Source of the DNA: Mycobacterium sp. URHB0044
Lineage (GTDB): Bacteria > Actinomycetota > Actinomycetes > Mycobacteriales > Mycobacteriaceae
Reading direction: 5' to 3'
Assembly: GCF_000620625.1 (NCBI RefSeq)
Contig: NZ_JIAW01000020.1
Coordinates: 1-64,000 of the forward strand
DNA: 64,000 nt
Shown piece after piece: positions 1 through 8,531 of this stretch. The position numbers and the translations under genes are program-made. Position 1 is the stretch's first letter. The number at the start of each line of letters is the position of its first letter. Below the pieces are notes generated by a model that worked only from the letters and a program-made list of their open reading frames with translations, made no database searches and was not told the origin of the DNA.

Positions 1-268
1 TCGCCACCATCGGTAGCCGCTCACACAAGGTGCGCCCATAGTTGATCTGGCCCACCGCGCGGGCATGGCTGACGTTCTGCGCCGCCGACACTTCGGCAGC
101 CACCTCGGCGGTCACATCGTTACGCCACGTATTCCACTGCGCCAACTCCACCGCCCGACGGGCATACAACCTGCCCACCGCCAACAACCGCTGCGCCACC
201 GCCGTCGACTCATCACGCGTCGCCTCACCCATCACCTCGATGAGCTCAAACTCCGGACCGTCGAACAC
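1..268 (-). CDS. DUF222/13E12-type protein, 5' end only
   Basis: This is the N-terminal part of a minus-strand gene that runs off the left edge. Read from a GTG at 268, it opens VFDGPEFELIEVMGEATRDE and continues with an Ala-rich helix containing AQRLLAVGRLYARR and then NDVTAEVAAEVSAAQNVSHA. That is the usual start of the mycobacterial 13E12-repeat family (DUF222), whose members normally end in an HNH nuclease domain and occur in many dispersed copies. The HNH part would lie outside the window and cannot be checked. The role of the family is unknown; recombination between copies is often seen. The start is inferred from the family's usual MFD-like opening. Confidence 0.7.
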   Translation of the reverse strand, partial: MFDGPEFELIEVMGEATRDESTAVAQRLLAVGRLYARRAVELAQWNTWRNDVTAEVAAEVSAAQNVSHARAVGQINYGRTLCERLPMVA

Positions 269-337
269 ATGTGCGAGTCTACAAGGACCCACCGACGCGT
301 TGACTCATCAAAAATGCGCGCGAAGGGCCGACATTGG

Positions 338-1084
338 TCAGCGCGCGCTCCAGCCGCCGTCCATCGTGTACGACGCGCCGGTCACCATTCCAGCACTCGG
401 TGATGCCAGCCAGCCGACCAGCGCCGCTACCTCCTCGGGTTCGACCAGTCGCTTGATCGCACTCTCGGACAGCAGGATGGTCTCCACGACCTCCTGCTCG
501 GGCACGCCGTGGGTGCGGGCCTGATCGGCGATCTGCTTGGCTACCAATGGCGTTCGGACGTAACCCGGGTTGACGCAGTTGCTTGTCACGTCGTGCGGCC
601 CGCCTTCGAGCGCGGTCACCTTGGACAGGCCCTCGAGCCCATGCTTGGCCGTCACATAGGCCACCTTGAACTCCGACGCCCGCAGGCCGTGCACCGACGA
701 GATGTTGACGATCCGCCCGAAGCGCTGCTCGTACATGTGCGGCAGCGCGGCGCGGATCAGCAGAAACGGCACCTCGACCATCAGAGCGAGCATCGACCGG
801 AAGCGCTCGGGCTCGAAGTCGACGATCGGGTCGACGGTCTGCACGCCCGCGTTGTTCACCAGCACGTCGACGTCGAGCCGAAGCGACTCGAGCGCACCGA
901 CGTCGAGAAGGTCTACGGCCCAGGCCTTTCCGCCGACCTCGTGAGCGAGCGCCTTGGCCGCCACGTCGTCGACGTCGGCAACCGTCACGGTGGCCCCGCG
1001 CCCCGCGAGCTCGCGCACACAGGCCGCGCCGATGCCGCTCGCCCCGCCAGTGACGAGGGCCGTGCGTCCGCTCAGGTCGGTCAT
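338..1084 (-). CDS. SDR oxidoreductase, 3-hydroxybutyrate dehydrogenase-like
   Basis: A 248-residue classical short-chain dehydrogenase. The NAD-binding TGGASGIG motif is at residues 12-19, NNAG at 77-80, the catalytic Ser in NISS (127-130), and Tyr143 and Lys147 in YVTAK. NPGYVRTPLV follows, as in D-3-hydroxybutyrate dehydrogenases, which oxidise 3-hydroxybutyrate to acetoacetate with NAD. Its ATG overlaps the stop of the upstream transporter by four bases (ATGA), so the pair is translationally coupled. Together with the divergent LysR gene this suggests uptake and oxidation of a small organic acid. The exact substrate is inferred; other SDR substrates are possible. Confidence 0.8.
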   Translation of the reverse strand: MTDLSGRTALVTGGASGIGAACVRELAGRGATVTVADVDDVAAKALAHEVGGKAWAVDLLDVGALESLRLDVDVLVNNAGVQTVDPIVDFEPERFRSMLALMVEVPFLLIRAALPHMYEQRFGRIVNISSVHGLRASEFKVAYVTAKHGLEGLSKVTALEGGPHDVTSNCVNPGYVRTPLVAKQIADQARTHGVPEQEVVETILLSESAIKRLVEPEEVAALVGWLASPSAGMVTGASYTMDGGWSAR

Positions 1085-2472
1085 ACCGCGGCGCCCCTTC
1101 GCGCGTCGGACTTCGCCACGTCCTCGGCATCGGCCACGTCGAGGGCATTCAGGTCGATTCCGTTGGTCTCGCGGGTGAACAAAACCGCGACGAGAGTGAT
1201 GGCGCAGGCTGCGGCGAGGTAGATGGCGATCGGCACCGAGGAGTCGTAGATCTCGAGCAGCTTCACGGCGATGAGCGGCGCCAACGAGCCCGCCACGATC
1301 GAGGTGACCTGATAGCCAAGGGACACACCGGAATAACGCATCCGGGTCGGGAACATCTCCGCCATGATCGCCGGTTGCGGCGCGTACATGAAGGCGTGGA
1401 TCATCAGGCCGAGCGTGACGGCGGCCGTGATGACGACGTAATTGGCGCTGTTCATCATCGGGAAGGCGAAGAAGCCCCACGTGGCGCCCAGTACCGCGCC
1501 GACCATGTACACCGGGCGCCGCCCGAAGCGGTCGGACAGCCACCCGACGAGGGGAACGATCGCGAAGTGCACCGCGTGCGCGAAGAGCAGGTACCACAGG
1601 ATCGAACTGGTGTTGGCGCCCACCTGCACCTTCAGATACGTGATGGAGAAGGTGACCACTAGGTAGTACATGATGTTCTCGCCGAACCGCAGCCCCATCG
1701 CGGTGAAGACGCCGCGCGGGTAGCGCTTGAGCACCTCGACCACGCTGAACGACGTCGCCTTGATTCGCTCCGCCTCCTGTTGCGCCGCAACGAAGATCGG
1801 CGCGTCGGTGACCTTGGTGCGGATGTAGTAGCCGATCAGCACGACCACCGCCGACAGCCAGAACGCGACCCGCCAGCCCCACGACAGGAAGGCGGCGTCG
1901 TCCAGCGTCCCCGTCAACACCAGCAGGACCACGGTGGCGAGCAGGTTGCCCACCGGCACCCCCGCCTGCGGCCAGCTGGCCCAGAACCCGCGTTGCCTGT
2001 CGGGGCTGTGTTCGGCGACGAGAAGCACCGCACCGCCCCACTCGCCGCCGACCGCGAAGCCCTGAATGAATCGCAGAGTCACCAACAGCCCGGGCGCCCA
2101 GTAGCCGATCTGTCCGAACGTCGGCAGACAGCCCATGAGGAACGTCGCGGCGCCGACCAGCAGCAGGCTGAACTGCAGCAGTTTCTTGCGGCCGAACTTG
2201 TCGCCGTAGTGGCCGAACACCACCCCGCCGACCGGACGCGCGACGAAGCCGACGGCGTAGGTGGCGAACGCCAGGAAGATGGCGTTGAGCTCGCTGGTGG
2301 TCTCCGAGAAGAAGATCTTGTTGAACACCAGGGTGGCCGCGGTGCCGTAGAGGAAGAACTCGTACCACTCCACGACCGTGCCTGCCATCGACGCGACGAC
2401 GACTCGTTTGAGCCCAGTCGAGATGGGCCCGGGCTTGGTGTCCTCGGGCCGTGGCTGGTCGCCGACGCTCAT
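1081..2472 (-). CDS. MFS transporter, metabolite:H+ symporter family
   Basis: A 463-residue integral membrane protein with about twelve hydrophobic segments. Near the N-terminus it has VVEWYEFFLYGTAATLVFNK, followed by the MFS loop FGHYGDKFGRKK between segments 2 and 3, both hallmarks of the MHS (shikimate/proline/citrate symporter) branch. It probably imports an organic acid with protons. The start at 2472 is chosen because GAGGAG lies just upstream and the protein then begins MSVGDQPRPED; a longer reading to 2571 would run through the divergent promoter. It is coupled to the SDR gene downstream and diverges from the LysR gene, its likely regulator. Substrate not determinable. Confidence 0.85.
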   Translation of the reverse strand: MSVGDQPRPEDTKPGPISTGLKRVVVASMAGTVVEWYEFFLYGTAATLVFNKIFFSETTSELNAIFLAFATYAVGFVARPVGGVVFGHYGDKFGRKKLLQFSLLLVGAATFLMGCLPTFGQIGYWAPGLLVTLRFIQGFAVGGEWGGAVLLVAEHSPDRQRGFWASWPQAGVPVGNLLATVVLLVLTGTLDDAAFLSWGWRVAFWLSAVVVLIGYYIRTKVTDAPIFVAAQQEAERIKATSFSVVEVLKRYPRGVFTAMGLRFGENIMYYLVVTFSITYLKVQVGANTSSILWYLLFAHAVHFAIVPLVGWLSDRFGRRPVYMVGAVLGATWGFFAFPMMNSANYVVITAAVTLGLMIHAFMYAPQPAIMAEMFPTRMRYSGVSLGYQVTSIVAGSLAPLIAVKLLEIYDSSVPIAIYLAAACAITLVAVLFTRETNGIDLNALDVADAEDVAKSDARRGAAV

Positions 2473-2521
2473 CGCTGCTCCTCTAATTGTGATGCCCACC
2501 ACATGCTTGTCGTGAGTATTC

Positions 2522-2581
2522 CTGCAGATACCCCGTGCTGCAATGGCCAAAACTGCAGGAGCTATCTGCAAAAATGCAGTT
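2522..2581. promoter_or_regulatory. Cluster of TGCA-containing repeats between LysR and MFS genes
   Basis: The divergent intergenic region carries CTGCAG (2522-2527), CTGCA at 2538-2542 and 2566-2570, and a perfect inverted repeat AACTGCA (2551-2557) / TGCAGTT (2575-2581). LysR-type regulators bind such dyads in the divergent region they share with their targets. The second arm abuts a GTG at 2582, which makes the later start of the LysR gene attractive. Regulator assignment is inference. Confidence 0.45.
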
Positions 2582-3508
2582 GTGCCGCCACAGAAGATTC
2601 AGCCATCGGCCCGCCGGCCAAGCGCCGACGACCTGCTCGTGTTGCTGGCCGTCGGCCGATCCGGCCGATACAACACCGCGGCGGAGGAGTTGGGGCTCAA
2701 CCACACGACCATCTCGCGGCGCATCGCCGCATTGGAGCAGGCGATCGGGGGCCGCGTCCTGGCCCGGGTGGCCGGCGGCTGGGAGCTCACCGATCTTGGG
2801 CGCGACGCGCTGGCGGCCGCCGAGGCCGTGGAATCGGCGGTGCGTTCGCTGACCGTCGACCCTGGCGGTGAACGCACCCTGGAGGGCCTGGTGCGGATCT
2901 CGGCCACCGACGGTTTCTCGGCCTACATCGCGGCCCCTGCCGCCGCGCACGTGCAGCGCCGGCATCCCAAGGTCGCGGTCGAGATCGTCACCGCGACGCG
3001 TCGCGCCACCCAGCAGCGCTCGGGCCTGGACATCGAGGTGGTGGTCGGTGAACCCCAGGTGCACCGCGCGGAGGCCATCCGCCTCGGCGACTACCGACTG
3101 GGCCTGTACGGGTCGGCTGACTACCTCGCCGAGCACGGCACACCGGCGTCGCGGGCCGAGCTCGCAGGCCACCCGCTCGTCTACTTCATCGACTCCATGC
3201 TGCAGGTCGACGATCTCGACCTGGCGCGCAGCTTCGCCCCCACGATGCGGGAATCCATCACGTCCACCAACGTCTTCGTGCACGTCGAGGCGACAAGAGC
3301 GGCAGCCGGTCTCGGTCTGTTGCCGTGTTTCATGGCCGACCGGCACGCCGACCTGATCCGGGTGTTGCGCGACGCGGTGGCGATCCAGTTGAGCTACTGG
3401 CTGGTGACCCGGCCGGAGACGTTGCGCCGACCGGAGGTGTCCGCCGTCGTCGACGAAATCCGCGCCAGGATGGCGGAGCAGCGTGACGTGCTCCTCGGAG
3501 ACACCTGA
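2543..3508 (+). CDS. LysR family transcriptional regulator
   Basis: A DNA-binding regulator with an N-terminal winged helix-turn-helix (AVGRSGRYNTAAEELGLNHT, then TTISRRIAALEQAIGG) and a C-terminal periplasmic-binding-like effector domain. It diverges from the MFS-SDR pair and probably controls it in response to the transported acid. The frame is open from ATG 2543 (321 residues). A GTG at 2582 would remove 13 residues and place the TGCA dyad wholly upstream of the gene; I cannot decide between them. The HTH lies at about residues 35-70 of the long form. Length is normal for the family. Confidence 0.85.
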   Translation: MAKTAGAICKNAVVPPQKIQPSARRPSADDLLVLLAVGRSGRYNTAAEELGLNHTTISRRIAALEQAIGGRVLARVAGGWELTDLGRDALAAAEAVESAVRSLTVDPGGERTLEGLVRISATDGFSAYIAAPAAAHVQRRHPKVAVEIVTATRRATQQRSGLDIEVVVGEPQVHRAEAIRLGDYRLGLYGSADYLAEHGTPASRAELAGHPLVYFIDSMLQVDDLDLARSFAPTMRESITSTNVFVHVEATRAAAGLGLLPCFMADRHADLIRVLRDAVAIQLSYWLVTRPETLRRPEVSAVVDEIRARMAEQRDVLLGDT

Positions 3509-3552
3509 TCGAATCCCTTGCGCGGACACGGTTTTCCTGGTGCAGTCTGGGC

Positions 3553-4329
3553 ATGCCATTTCTGGACACCGACGGCGGCAAGGCGTACTACCGGCACTGG
3601 GGCGCATTGCGGCCTCGCGCCGCCGTGATCTTCCTGCACGGCTTCGGCGAGCACACCGGCGTGTACCACCGGTACGGCTTCGCGCTCAACGCCGCCGACA
3701 TCGACCTGTGGGCCGTCGACCAGTTCGGCCACGGACTCAGCCCCGGCGATCGCGGTGACTTCGGCTCGCTTGAGGCAAGCGCCGGGCTTGCCGATCAGCT
3801 CGTGACGCTCGCCCAAGCCGAGACTTCCGGCATTCCGCTTGTCGCGCAAGGTCATTCGTTCGGCGCGGTAGTCACCCTGGCACGCCTGATCGACGACCCC
3901 GGCCCGTATCAGGCTGGGGTGATCTCGGGGGCGCCGCTGGTCCCGATCGCCGGGATGCTCGATGCCGACAGCTCATTCGACCTCGACCCGAGCTGGTTGT
4001 CCGCCGACCCCTTCTACCTGGATTCCCTCGAGAACGATCCGCTGGCCTTCGTCGACGCCGACGGTGCGCCGCTGACCCGGGAACTGGACCGGGCGTGGGA
4101 CCGGTTCGGCGCAGACCTGCCGAAGCTGCGGGTACCGACGCTGGCGATCCACGGCAGCGACGACCCGGTCGCCGACGTGGGCGCGGTGCGGGCCTACGCC
4201 GAGCAGATCGACGCGCTCCGGCTCGAGGAGATCGCCGGCGGACGGCACGACATCCTCAACGACACCGCCCACCGCGAGGTGGCGGCCGCGGCGATCGAGT
4301 TCGTGCTCGGCGTCGCGCCGTCGCAGTGA
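3553..4329 (+). CDS. Alpha/beta hydrolase, monoacylglycerol lipase-like
   Basis: A 258-residue serine hydrolase with a complete triad: Ser102 in GHSFG (100-104), Asp in GSDDPV (about 203-204) and His232 in GGRHDILND. The oxyanion motif HGFGEH is at 29-34. Motifs and length resemble the mycobacterial monoacylglycerol lipase Rv0183, which hydrolyses monoacylglycerols and sits outside the cytosol or at the envelope; no signal peptide is visible here. The stop overlaps the GTG of the following lipoprotein, so the two are translationally coupled. Substrate is inferred from family likeness. Confidence 0.8.
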   Translation: MPFLDTDGGKAYYRHWGALRPRAAVIFLHGFGEHTGVYHRYGFALNAADIDLWAVDQFGHGLSPGDRGDFGSLEASAGLADQLVTLAQAETSGIPLVAQGHSFGAVVTLARLIDDPGPYQAGVISGAPLVPIAGMLDADSSFDLDPSWLSADPFYLDSLENDPLAFVDADGAPLTRELDRAWDRFGADLPKLRVPTLAIHGSDDPVADVGAVRAYAEQIDALRLEEIAGGRHDILNDTAHREVAAAAIEFVLGVAPSQ

Positions 4330-5273
4330 AATCAAGGTCGCTGGCGGTGGCGGCCTGCCTCGTGCTGGCCGCCTGCTCCTCCACCGATACGCCGCCGCCC
4401 CCACCATCCTCCGAGCACGTGTTCGATGGCACGTTCGCCGTCCAGTTCGGTCCGCGGACCACCGTGCAGGGCACCGAGGTTCCCGATACGACGATCGCCG
4501 TCACCTGGGTGGCGCGCTCCGTGTGCGGAGGCGACGGATGTGTCGCTACCGCAACGGAACTCACCCCGGCGAAGCCCGGCGATCCACGGCCGCCCAAGAT
4601 GGTCTTCGACTTCATCGACGGAAGGTGGGTGTCGGTCAGGGAGGTGCCGTCGCAGTGCGTCACCGCCGAGGGGCAGACGATCGACGTCCAGGGCTGGCAG
4701 GCGTACACGCTGGAACCCAAGCCCGACGGCACGCTGGTCGGCAGGTACACCAACCGGTCTTCGGTCGGCGGCGCATGCCAAAGCTCGTCGCAATCGGTCA
4801 CGCTCAGGCGGACGGGTGACGCCCAACCCGACGTGCAGGTCGCCGATCCCGCAGCCCAACCGACGCGGATCTCCTCACCCGGTGCGGCGTTGTGGGGCGA
4901 CTACCGACAGACGCAGACCAACCCGCAGACCGGCGAGGTGTACCCGCCGGCCACCTATGGCGGCAACACCCAATGCCTTCGCACGGTCGATCGCTGCCTG
5001 AGCTACCTCGTCGACCCGCAGACGAAGGCCGTCCTGGTGCTGACCTTCGCGTCGGGCGGGTGGACGTCCACCAGCGCACCGGTCGACTCACCATGCCCCA
5101 GCGGCCGCCCGGGATCGTCGGTGCTGACCGGTGAATTCGATCTGCCACAACCGGTTTCGGATCCGATCCTCAAGTTGACGGGTACCCAAAGCACCACGCG
5201 AACCGGCGTCTGCCCCGGCGCGCTGACGCTGGACGTCACGCTCGAACGCACCGGAGACGGTCCCGGCCGGTGA
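4326..5273 (+). CDS. Putative lipoprotein with two repeated Cys-rich domains
   Basis: A 315-residue exported protein. The start (GTG 4326, overlapping the upstream TGA) gives KSR, a hydrophobic stretch and the lipobox LAAC, then SSTDTPPPPPSS. The mature part looks like two copies of a domain of about 140 residues. In each copy a pair of cysteines precedes a hydrophobic strand with GxW (FIDGRWVSV, FASGGWTST), then single Cys residues, and each copy ends alike (SQSVTLRRTGD, TLDVTLERTGD). The Cys pattern suggests disulphides in an extracytoplasmic beta fold. I do not recognise the domain. Coupling to the lipase-like gene suggests shared expression. Confidence 0.75.
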   Translation: MKSRSLAVAACLVLAACSSTDTPPPPPSSEHVFDGTFAVQFGPRTTVQGTEVPDTTIAVTWVARSVCGGDGCVATATELTPAKPGDPRPPKMVFDFIDGRWVSVREVPSQCVTAEGQTIDVQGWQAYTLEPKPDGTLVGRYTNRSSVGGACQSSSQSVTLRRTGDAQPDVQVADPAAQPTRISSPGAALWGDYRQTQTNPQTGEVYPPATYGGNTQCLRTVDRCLSYLVDPQTKAVLVLTFASGGWTSTSAPVDSPCPSGRPGSSVLTGEFDLPQPVSDPILKLTGTQSTTRTGVCPGALTLDVTLERTGDGPGR

Positions 5274-5285
5274 CGAGTGGTTCGG

Positions 5286-6962
5286 CTAGGTGCCTGCCGC
5301 GTGCTTGACGCCGTCGGCCCCGTCCTGGCCGTCGGCACCCTTGGCGCCGGTGTCGCCCGTGGTGCCAGTGCCGCCCGTGCTGCCCGACGCGGCAGTGCCG
5401 CCGCCGCTCAAGACTCCGCTGTGGCCGCCCGCGCCAGCCGCTCCGCCGTCGCCGCCGGTTCCACCGCTGCCACCGGCGCCGCCGGTACCGCCCTGGCCAC
5501 CTTTGCCGGGAGCACTGCTGTCCTCGGACCCCGGATCGAACAGCTGGAACAGGCCGTCGCCACCCTTGCCGCCGTTTCCGGCGTCGCCGCCCTTGCCACC
5601 AGTACCGCCCGTGCCGCCGGTGCCACCGGCACCGCCCGTACCGCCGGTGCCCATTACCAGGCCACCGTTTCCGCCCTTGCCGCCAGCACCACCGGTCGTG
5701 CCGGTCCCCCCGGTCGCACCGGTTCCGCCGTTGCCGCCATTGCCACCGTCGTTGCCGAACGAAAAGACGACTTGCGAGTAGCCGTATCCCCCATCACCAC
5801 CGTCGCCGCCGTTCGCACCGGTACCGCCGTTGCCGCCGTCACCGCCCTTGCCGCCCAACGCTCCGGAGGTGTGTGAAGTCCCGTTGCCGCCTGCTCCACC
5901 ATTCCCGCCGGGAGCTCCCGCGCCGCCATCACCGCCATCACCGCCGTCGCCGCCCAGGCCGTGCCCCTCCTCGCTGTAGGTGAACCAGGTGCCGCCGCCA
6001 CCAGCGCCGCCATCGCCACCGGCCCGCCCTGGGATGCCGCCGTCGATTCCCGGGCCACCTGGCCCGCCAATCGCATCGTTGGTCGGGGGGTGCGGCGCGC
6101 CGTCGAGCCCGTAGATCACGTTCGCGCCGGGGGCACCGTTGGGTGATTTCGATCCGTCGGCAGCGGGTGCTGTCCCGACCGCGCCCTGAAGGCCGGCGCC
6201 GCCCTTACCGCCGTTGCCACCATTGCCGAACAGTCCGGCGTTGCCGCCGTCGCCACCGTTCTGGCCTGCCAGACCGTCGCCGCCGTTTCCGCCGTTGCCG
6301 AACAAGAATCCGCCACGGCCGCCGTTCTGGCCGGCCGCGCCGTTGGCGCCATTGCCGATGAGCAGGCCCGCGTCGGGGTGCTCCAGGGTGCCGTCGCTGA
6401 TGAACACCGCGATCAGCGCGAGGATCGGATTGGTCATCGTCGGGGACGGCGCGAGCGACAGCGCGCGACCGATACCGGCTGTGGGCACGGTCAGGGGGTC
6501 GGCGAGGGTCGGCGTCGATTGGCCCCCGCCGCCGACGGAAATCCGCGCCGCGGCCAGTGCCGTGGTGGTGGGCGTGAAGAAGGAGCCGGGAATTACTTCG
6601 GCCGGCGTGAAATCGGTTCGGGACGCCGACATGAACGCAAGGGGGCCTTCTTCGGCAATCGGTGCGCCGGTGAAGACCCGGATTGGCTGGGGGCCTGGGC
6701 CGTTCGCCCCCGCCACCAGTGGTTCGGTCGCCGCGGTCAGTGCGGGTGTCAATGCCGGAGCCGGCGCCGGAGCCGGCGCCGACGGGCCCGAGGCTGCGGA
6801 ACCGTCCCAGTCGCTGTGGGTCGTAGCTATGCCGGCCGCGCTCACGGTGCCGCTCACTACGAGCATTCCGGTTGCCAGCGCGGCGGTGATGCGAGGTTGA
6901 GTGTGGCGGCCCCTACGATGGCGGCCCCTGCCGGTCACAGCATTCTTCACGCGATCATTCAT
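5286..6962 (-). CDS. PGRS-type glycine-rich protein without a PE domain
   Basis: About 558 residues. The N-terminus is basic, followed by a hydrophobic segment (ITAALATGMLVVSGTVSAAG) that looks like a signal peptide or anchor. Next come an Ala/Pro-rich linker, a region of about 120 residues ending in NPILALIAVFISDGTLEHPD, and then about 350 residues of GGxGGx repeats typical of mycobacterial PGRS domains, broken by short unique inserts. A PE domain is absent. The start is uncertain: ATG 6962 is preferred, but a GTG at 7001 would add 13 residues. Export and cell-surface location are inferred. The antisense strand shows long spurious Pro/Ala frames caused by the repeat. Confidence 0.75.
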   Translation of the reverse strand: MNDRVKNAVTGRGRHRRGRHTQPRITAALATGMLVVSGTVSAAGIATTHSDWDGSAASGPSAPAPAPAPALTPALTAATEPLVAGANGPGPQPIRVFTGAPIAEEGPLAFMSASRTDFTPAEVIPGSFFTPTTTALAAARISVGGGGQSTPTLADPLTVPTAGIGRALSLAPSPTMTNPILALIAVFISDGTLEHPDAGLLIGNGANGAAGQNGGRGGFLFGNGGNGGDGLAGQNGGDGGNAGLFGNGGNGGKGGAGLQGAVGTAPAADGSKSPNGAPGANVIYGLDGAPHPPTNDAIGGPGGPGIDGGIPGRAGGDGGAGGGGTWFTYSEEGHGLGGDGGDGGDGGAGAPGGNGGAGGNGTSHTSGALGGKGGDGGNGGTGANGGDGGDGGYGYSQVVFSFGNDGGNGGNGGTGATGGTGTTGGAGGKGGNGGLVMGTGGTGGAGGTGGTGGTGGKGGDAGNGGKGGDGLFQLFDPGSEDSSAPGKGGQGGTGGAGGSGGTGGDGGAAGAGGHSGVLSGGGTAASGSTGGTGTTGDTGAKGADGQDGADGVKHAAGT

Positions 6963-7005
6963 GTGGGTCACGCCCGCGAACGTAACTTTCGCCCGCGCCA
7001 CAAGA

Positions 7006-7024
7006 TATAGGGTGTTTCCCTATA
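7006..7024. promoter_or_regulatory. Inverted repeat TATAGGG-N5-CCCTATA
   Basis: A perfect 7-base inverted repeat with a 5-base loop lies between the PGRS gene and the hsaB stop. It is directly downstream of the hsa operon and directly upstream of the PGRS gene on the same strand. It could be an operator of the PGRS gene or a weak transcription end for hsa. There is no T-run, and the stem is AT-rich at its ends. Confidence 0.4.
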
Positions 7025-7029
7025 GAAGC

Positions 7030-7593
7030 CTAGAGCCAGGTATCGGCGGTCGTGGTCGTGATGAAGGCCTCGAGGTCGTCGCGCCACTGGGCGGGCGTGG
7101 TCTTGTCCGGTTCGATGCCGGTGTACTCGCCGCGGTAGAACAACAACGGTCTGGGCTTCTTCTTCGGCACCTCGGAGAGCGAATGCACCGCGCCGAACAC
7201 CACGAAGTGGTCGCCGCCGTCGTGAACGGAGTTCACCGTGCAGTCGATGTGGGCCAGCGTGCCGTCGATCACTGGCGAGCCCAGCGGTGAAGGTCGCCAG
7301 TCGATTCCGGCGAACTTGTCGGGCTCCTTGGAACCGAACCTGGCCGAGACGTCCTTCTGCTTCTCGTGCAGCACGTTGACGCAGAACTTGCCGCTGGCCT
7401 CGATGGCCTGCCAGGAGCGCGACTGCTTGGTCGGGCAGAACAACACCAGCGGAGGATCCAACGACAAGGCCGCGAAGGACTGGCAGGCGAATCCGACCGG
7501 TACGTCGTCGTGCACCGTGGTGATGATCGTGATGCCCGTGCAGAACTGTCCCAGTACCTGGCGGAAGGTGCGCGGGTCGAGCTGGTCGGCCAT
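7030..7593 (-). CDS. hsaB: Flavin reductase of the steroid monooxygenase, HsaB
   Basis: A 187-residue flavin reductase (FMN-binding split barrel) that supplies reduced flavin to the oxygenase HsaA, which hydroxylates 3-HSA in cholesterol ring degradation. Family motifs include GITIITT near the N-terminus, FACQSFAALSLDPPLVLFCP at about residues 35-54, and HFVVFGAVHSL at 129-139. The length equals that expected for M. tuberculosis HsaB. It is the last gene of hsaA-D-C-B, 38 bases after hsaC, and its ATG (7593) is the first good start after the hsaC stop. Expression should follow the KstR-controlled promoter ahead of hsaA. Confidence 0.93.
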   Translation of the reverse strand: MADQLDPRTFRQVLGQFCTGITIITTVHDDVPVGFACQSFAALSLDPPLVLFCPTKQSRSWQAIEASGKFCVNVLHEKQKDVSARFGSKEPDKFAGIDWRPSPLGSPVIDGTLAHIDCTVNSVHDGGDHFVVFGAVHSLSEVPKKKPRPLLFYRGEYTGIEPDKTTPAQWRDDLEAFITTTTADTWL

Positions 7594-7631
7594 GGTCAGA
7601 TGTTCTTCGCGCAAGCGCTCATCGCGGCCGT

Positions 7632-8531
7632 CTACTTGAAGCCGACGGTGAAGTCGTGGCCCCACAGGCTGACGGCCGTGCTCTCCCGGGCAATCCAGTC
7701 GTCGTCGGCGACTTGGCGTCCCTCGCAACCGAATTCGATGTCGAAGCCGCCAGGCGTCTTCATGTAGAACGACAGCATCAGGTCGTTGACGTGCCTGCCG
7801 AGGGTGGCCGACATCGGCACCTTGCGGCGCAGCGCGCGATCCAGGCACAGCCCGACGTCGTCGCTGTTGCCCACCTCGATCATCAGGTGGACGATGCCGC
7901 TGGGTGTCTCGCCGGGCATGAACGCGAGGCTGTGGTGGCGCGGGTTGACGCCGAAGAATCGCAGCCACGCCGGGGGACCGTCGGCGGGCCTGCCCACCAG
8001 CTGAGGTGGCAGCCTCATCGAGTCACGCAGTTTGAAGTCGAGCACGTCGCGGTAGAAGTGCAGCGACTCCGCATCGTCACGGGTGGTCAACACCACGTGG
8101 CCGAGGCCCTGCTCTTCGGTGATGAACTTGTGGCCGTACGGGCTCACCACCCGACGGTGCTCGAGGGCCGCGCCGTGGAACACCTCCAGCGTGTTGCCGG
8201 ACGGATCGTCGAAGACGATCATCTCGTCGACCCGACGGTCGGCCAACTCGGTGGCGGTGGCCTCCTTGTACGGCGTGCCCTCGACGTCGAGGCGCTTCCG
8301 AATCTCCTGCAGGCCTTGGGCATTCGCGGTCTCCCAGCCGGACGACATCAGCCGGTCGTGCTCGCCGGGAACGATGACCAGCCGGGCCGGGAAGTCGTCC
8401 ATGCGCAGGTAGAGCGCGCCATCGGTCGAACCCTTGCCCTCGACCATGCCGAGAACCTTCAACCCGTACTCACGCCATGCCGCCATGTCGGTGGCCTCGA
8501 TGCGGAGGTATCCCAGTGACCGGATGCTCAC
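7632..8531 (-). CDS. hsaC: Extradiol dioxygenase HsaC
   Basis: A 299-residue type I extradiol dioxygenase. It cleaves the catechol 3,4-DHSA next to the hydroxyls, using Fe(II). Two vicinal-oxygen-chelate modules are seen; the iron ligands fall at His145 (GLGHVVLTT), His215 (GIVHLMIE) and Glu266 (GFDIEFGCEG). The GTG at 8531 overlaps the hsaD stop by four bases and gives the family's usual start (SIRSLGYLRIEATD). Acts in the cytosol, with its product passed to HsaD. Length and motifs match the mycobacterial enzyme; identity is secure. Confidence 0.95.
   Translation of the reverse strand: MSIRSLGYLRIEATDMAAWREYGLKVLGMVEGKGSTDGALYLRMDDFPARLVIVPGEHDRLMSSGWETANAQGLQEIRKRLDVEGTPYKEATATELADRRVDEMIVFDDPSGNTLEVFHGAALEHRRVVSPYGHKFITEEQGLGHVVLTTRDDAESLHFYRDVLDFKLRDSMRLPPQLVGRPADGPPAWLRFFGVNPRHHSLAFMPGETPSGIVHLMIEVGNSDDVGLCLDRALRRKVPMSATLGRHVNDLMLSFYMKTPGGFDIEFGCEGRQVADDDWIARESTAVSLWGHDFTVGFK

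Noticed and set aside
338..2368. 676-residue minus-strand frame covering the SDR and part of the MFS gene
   Set aside because: Its C-terminal 248 residues are the SDR; the upstream half is the MFS gene in a shifted frame and is Arg/Gly-rich noise.
5290..5781. Pro-rich plus-strand frames opposite the PGRS gene
   Set aside because: They are the complement of Gly-rich repeats and are open only because of composition.
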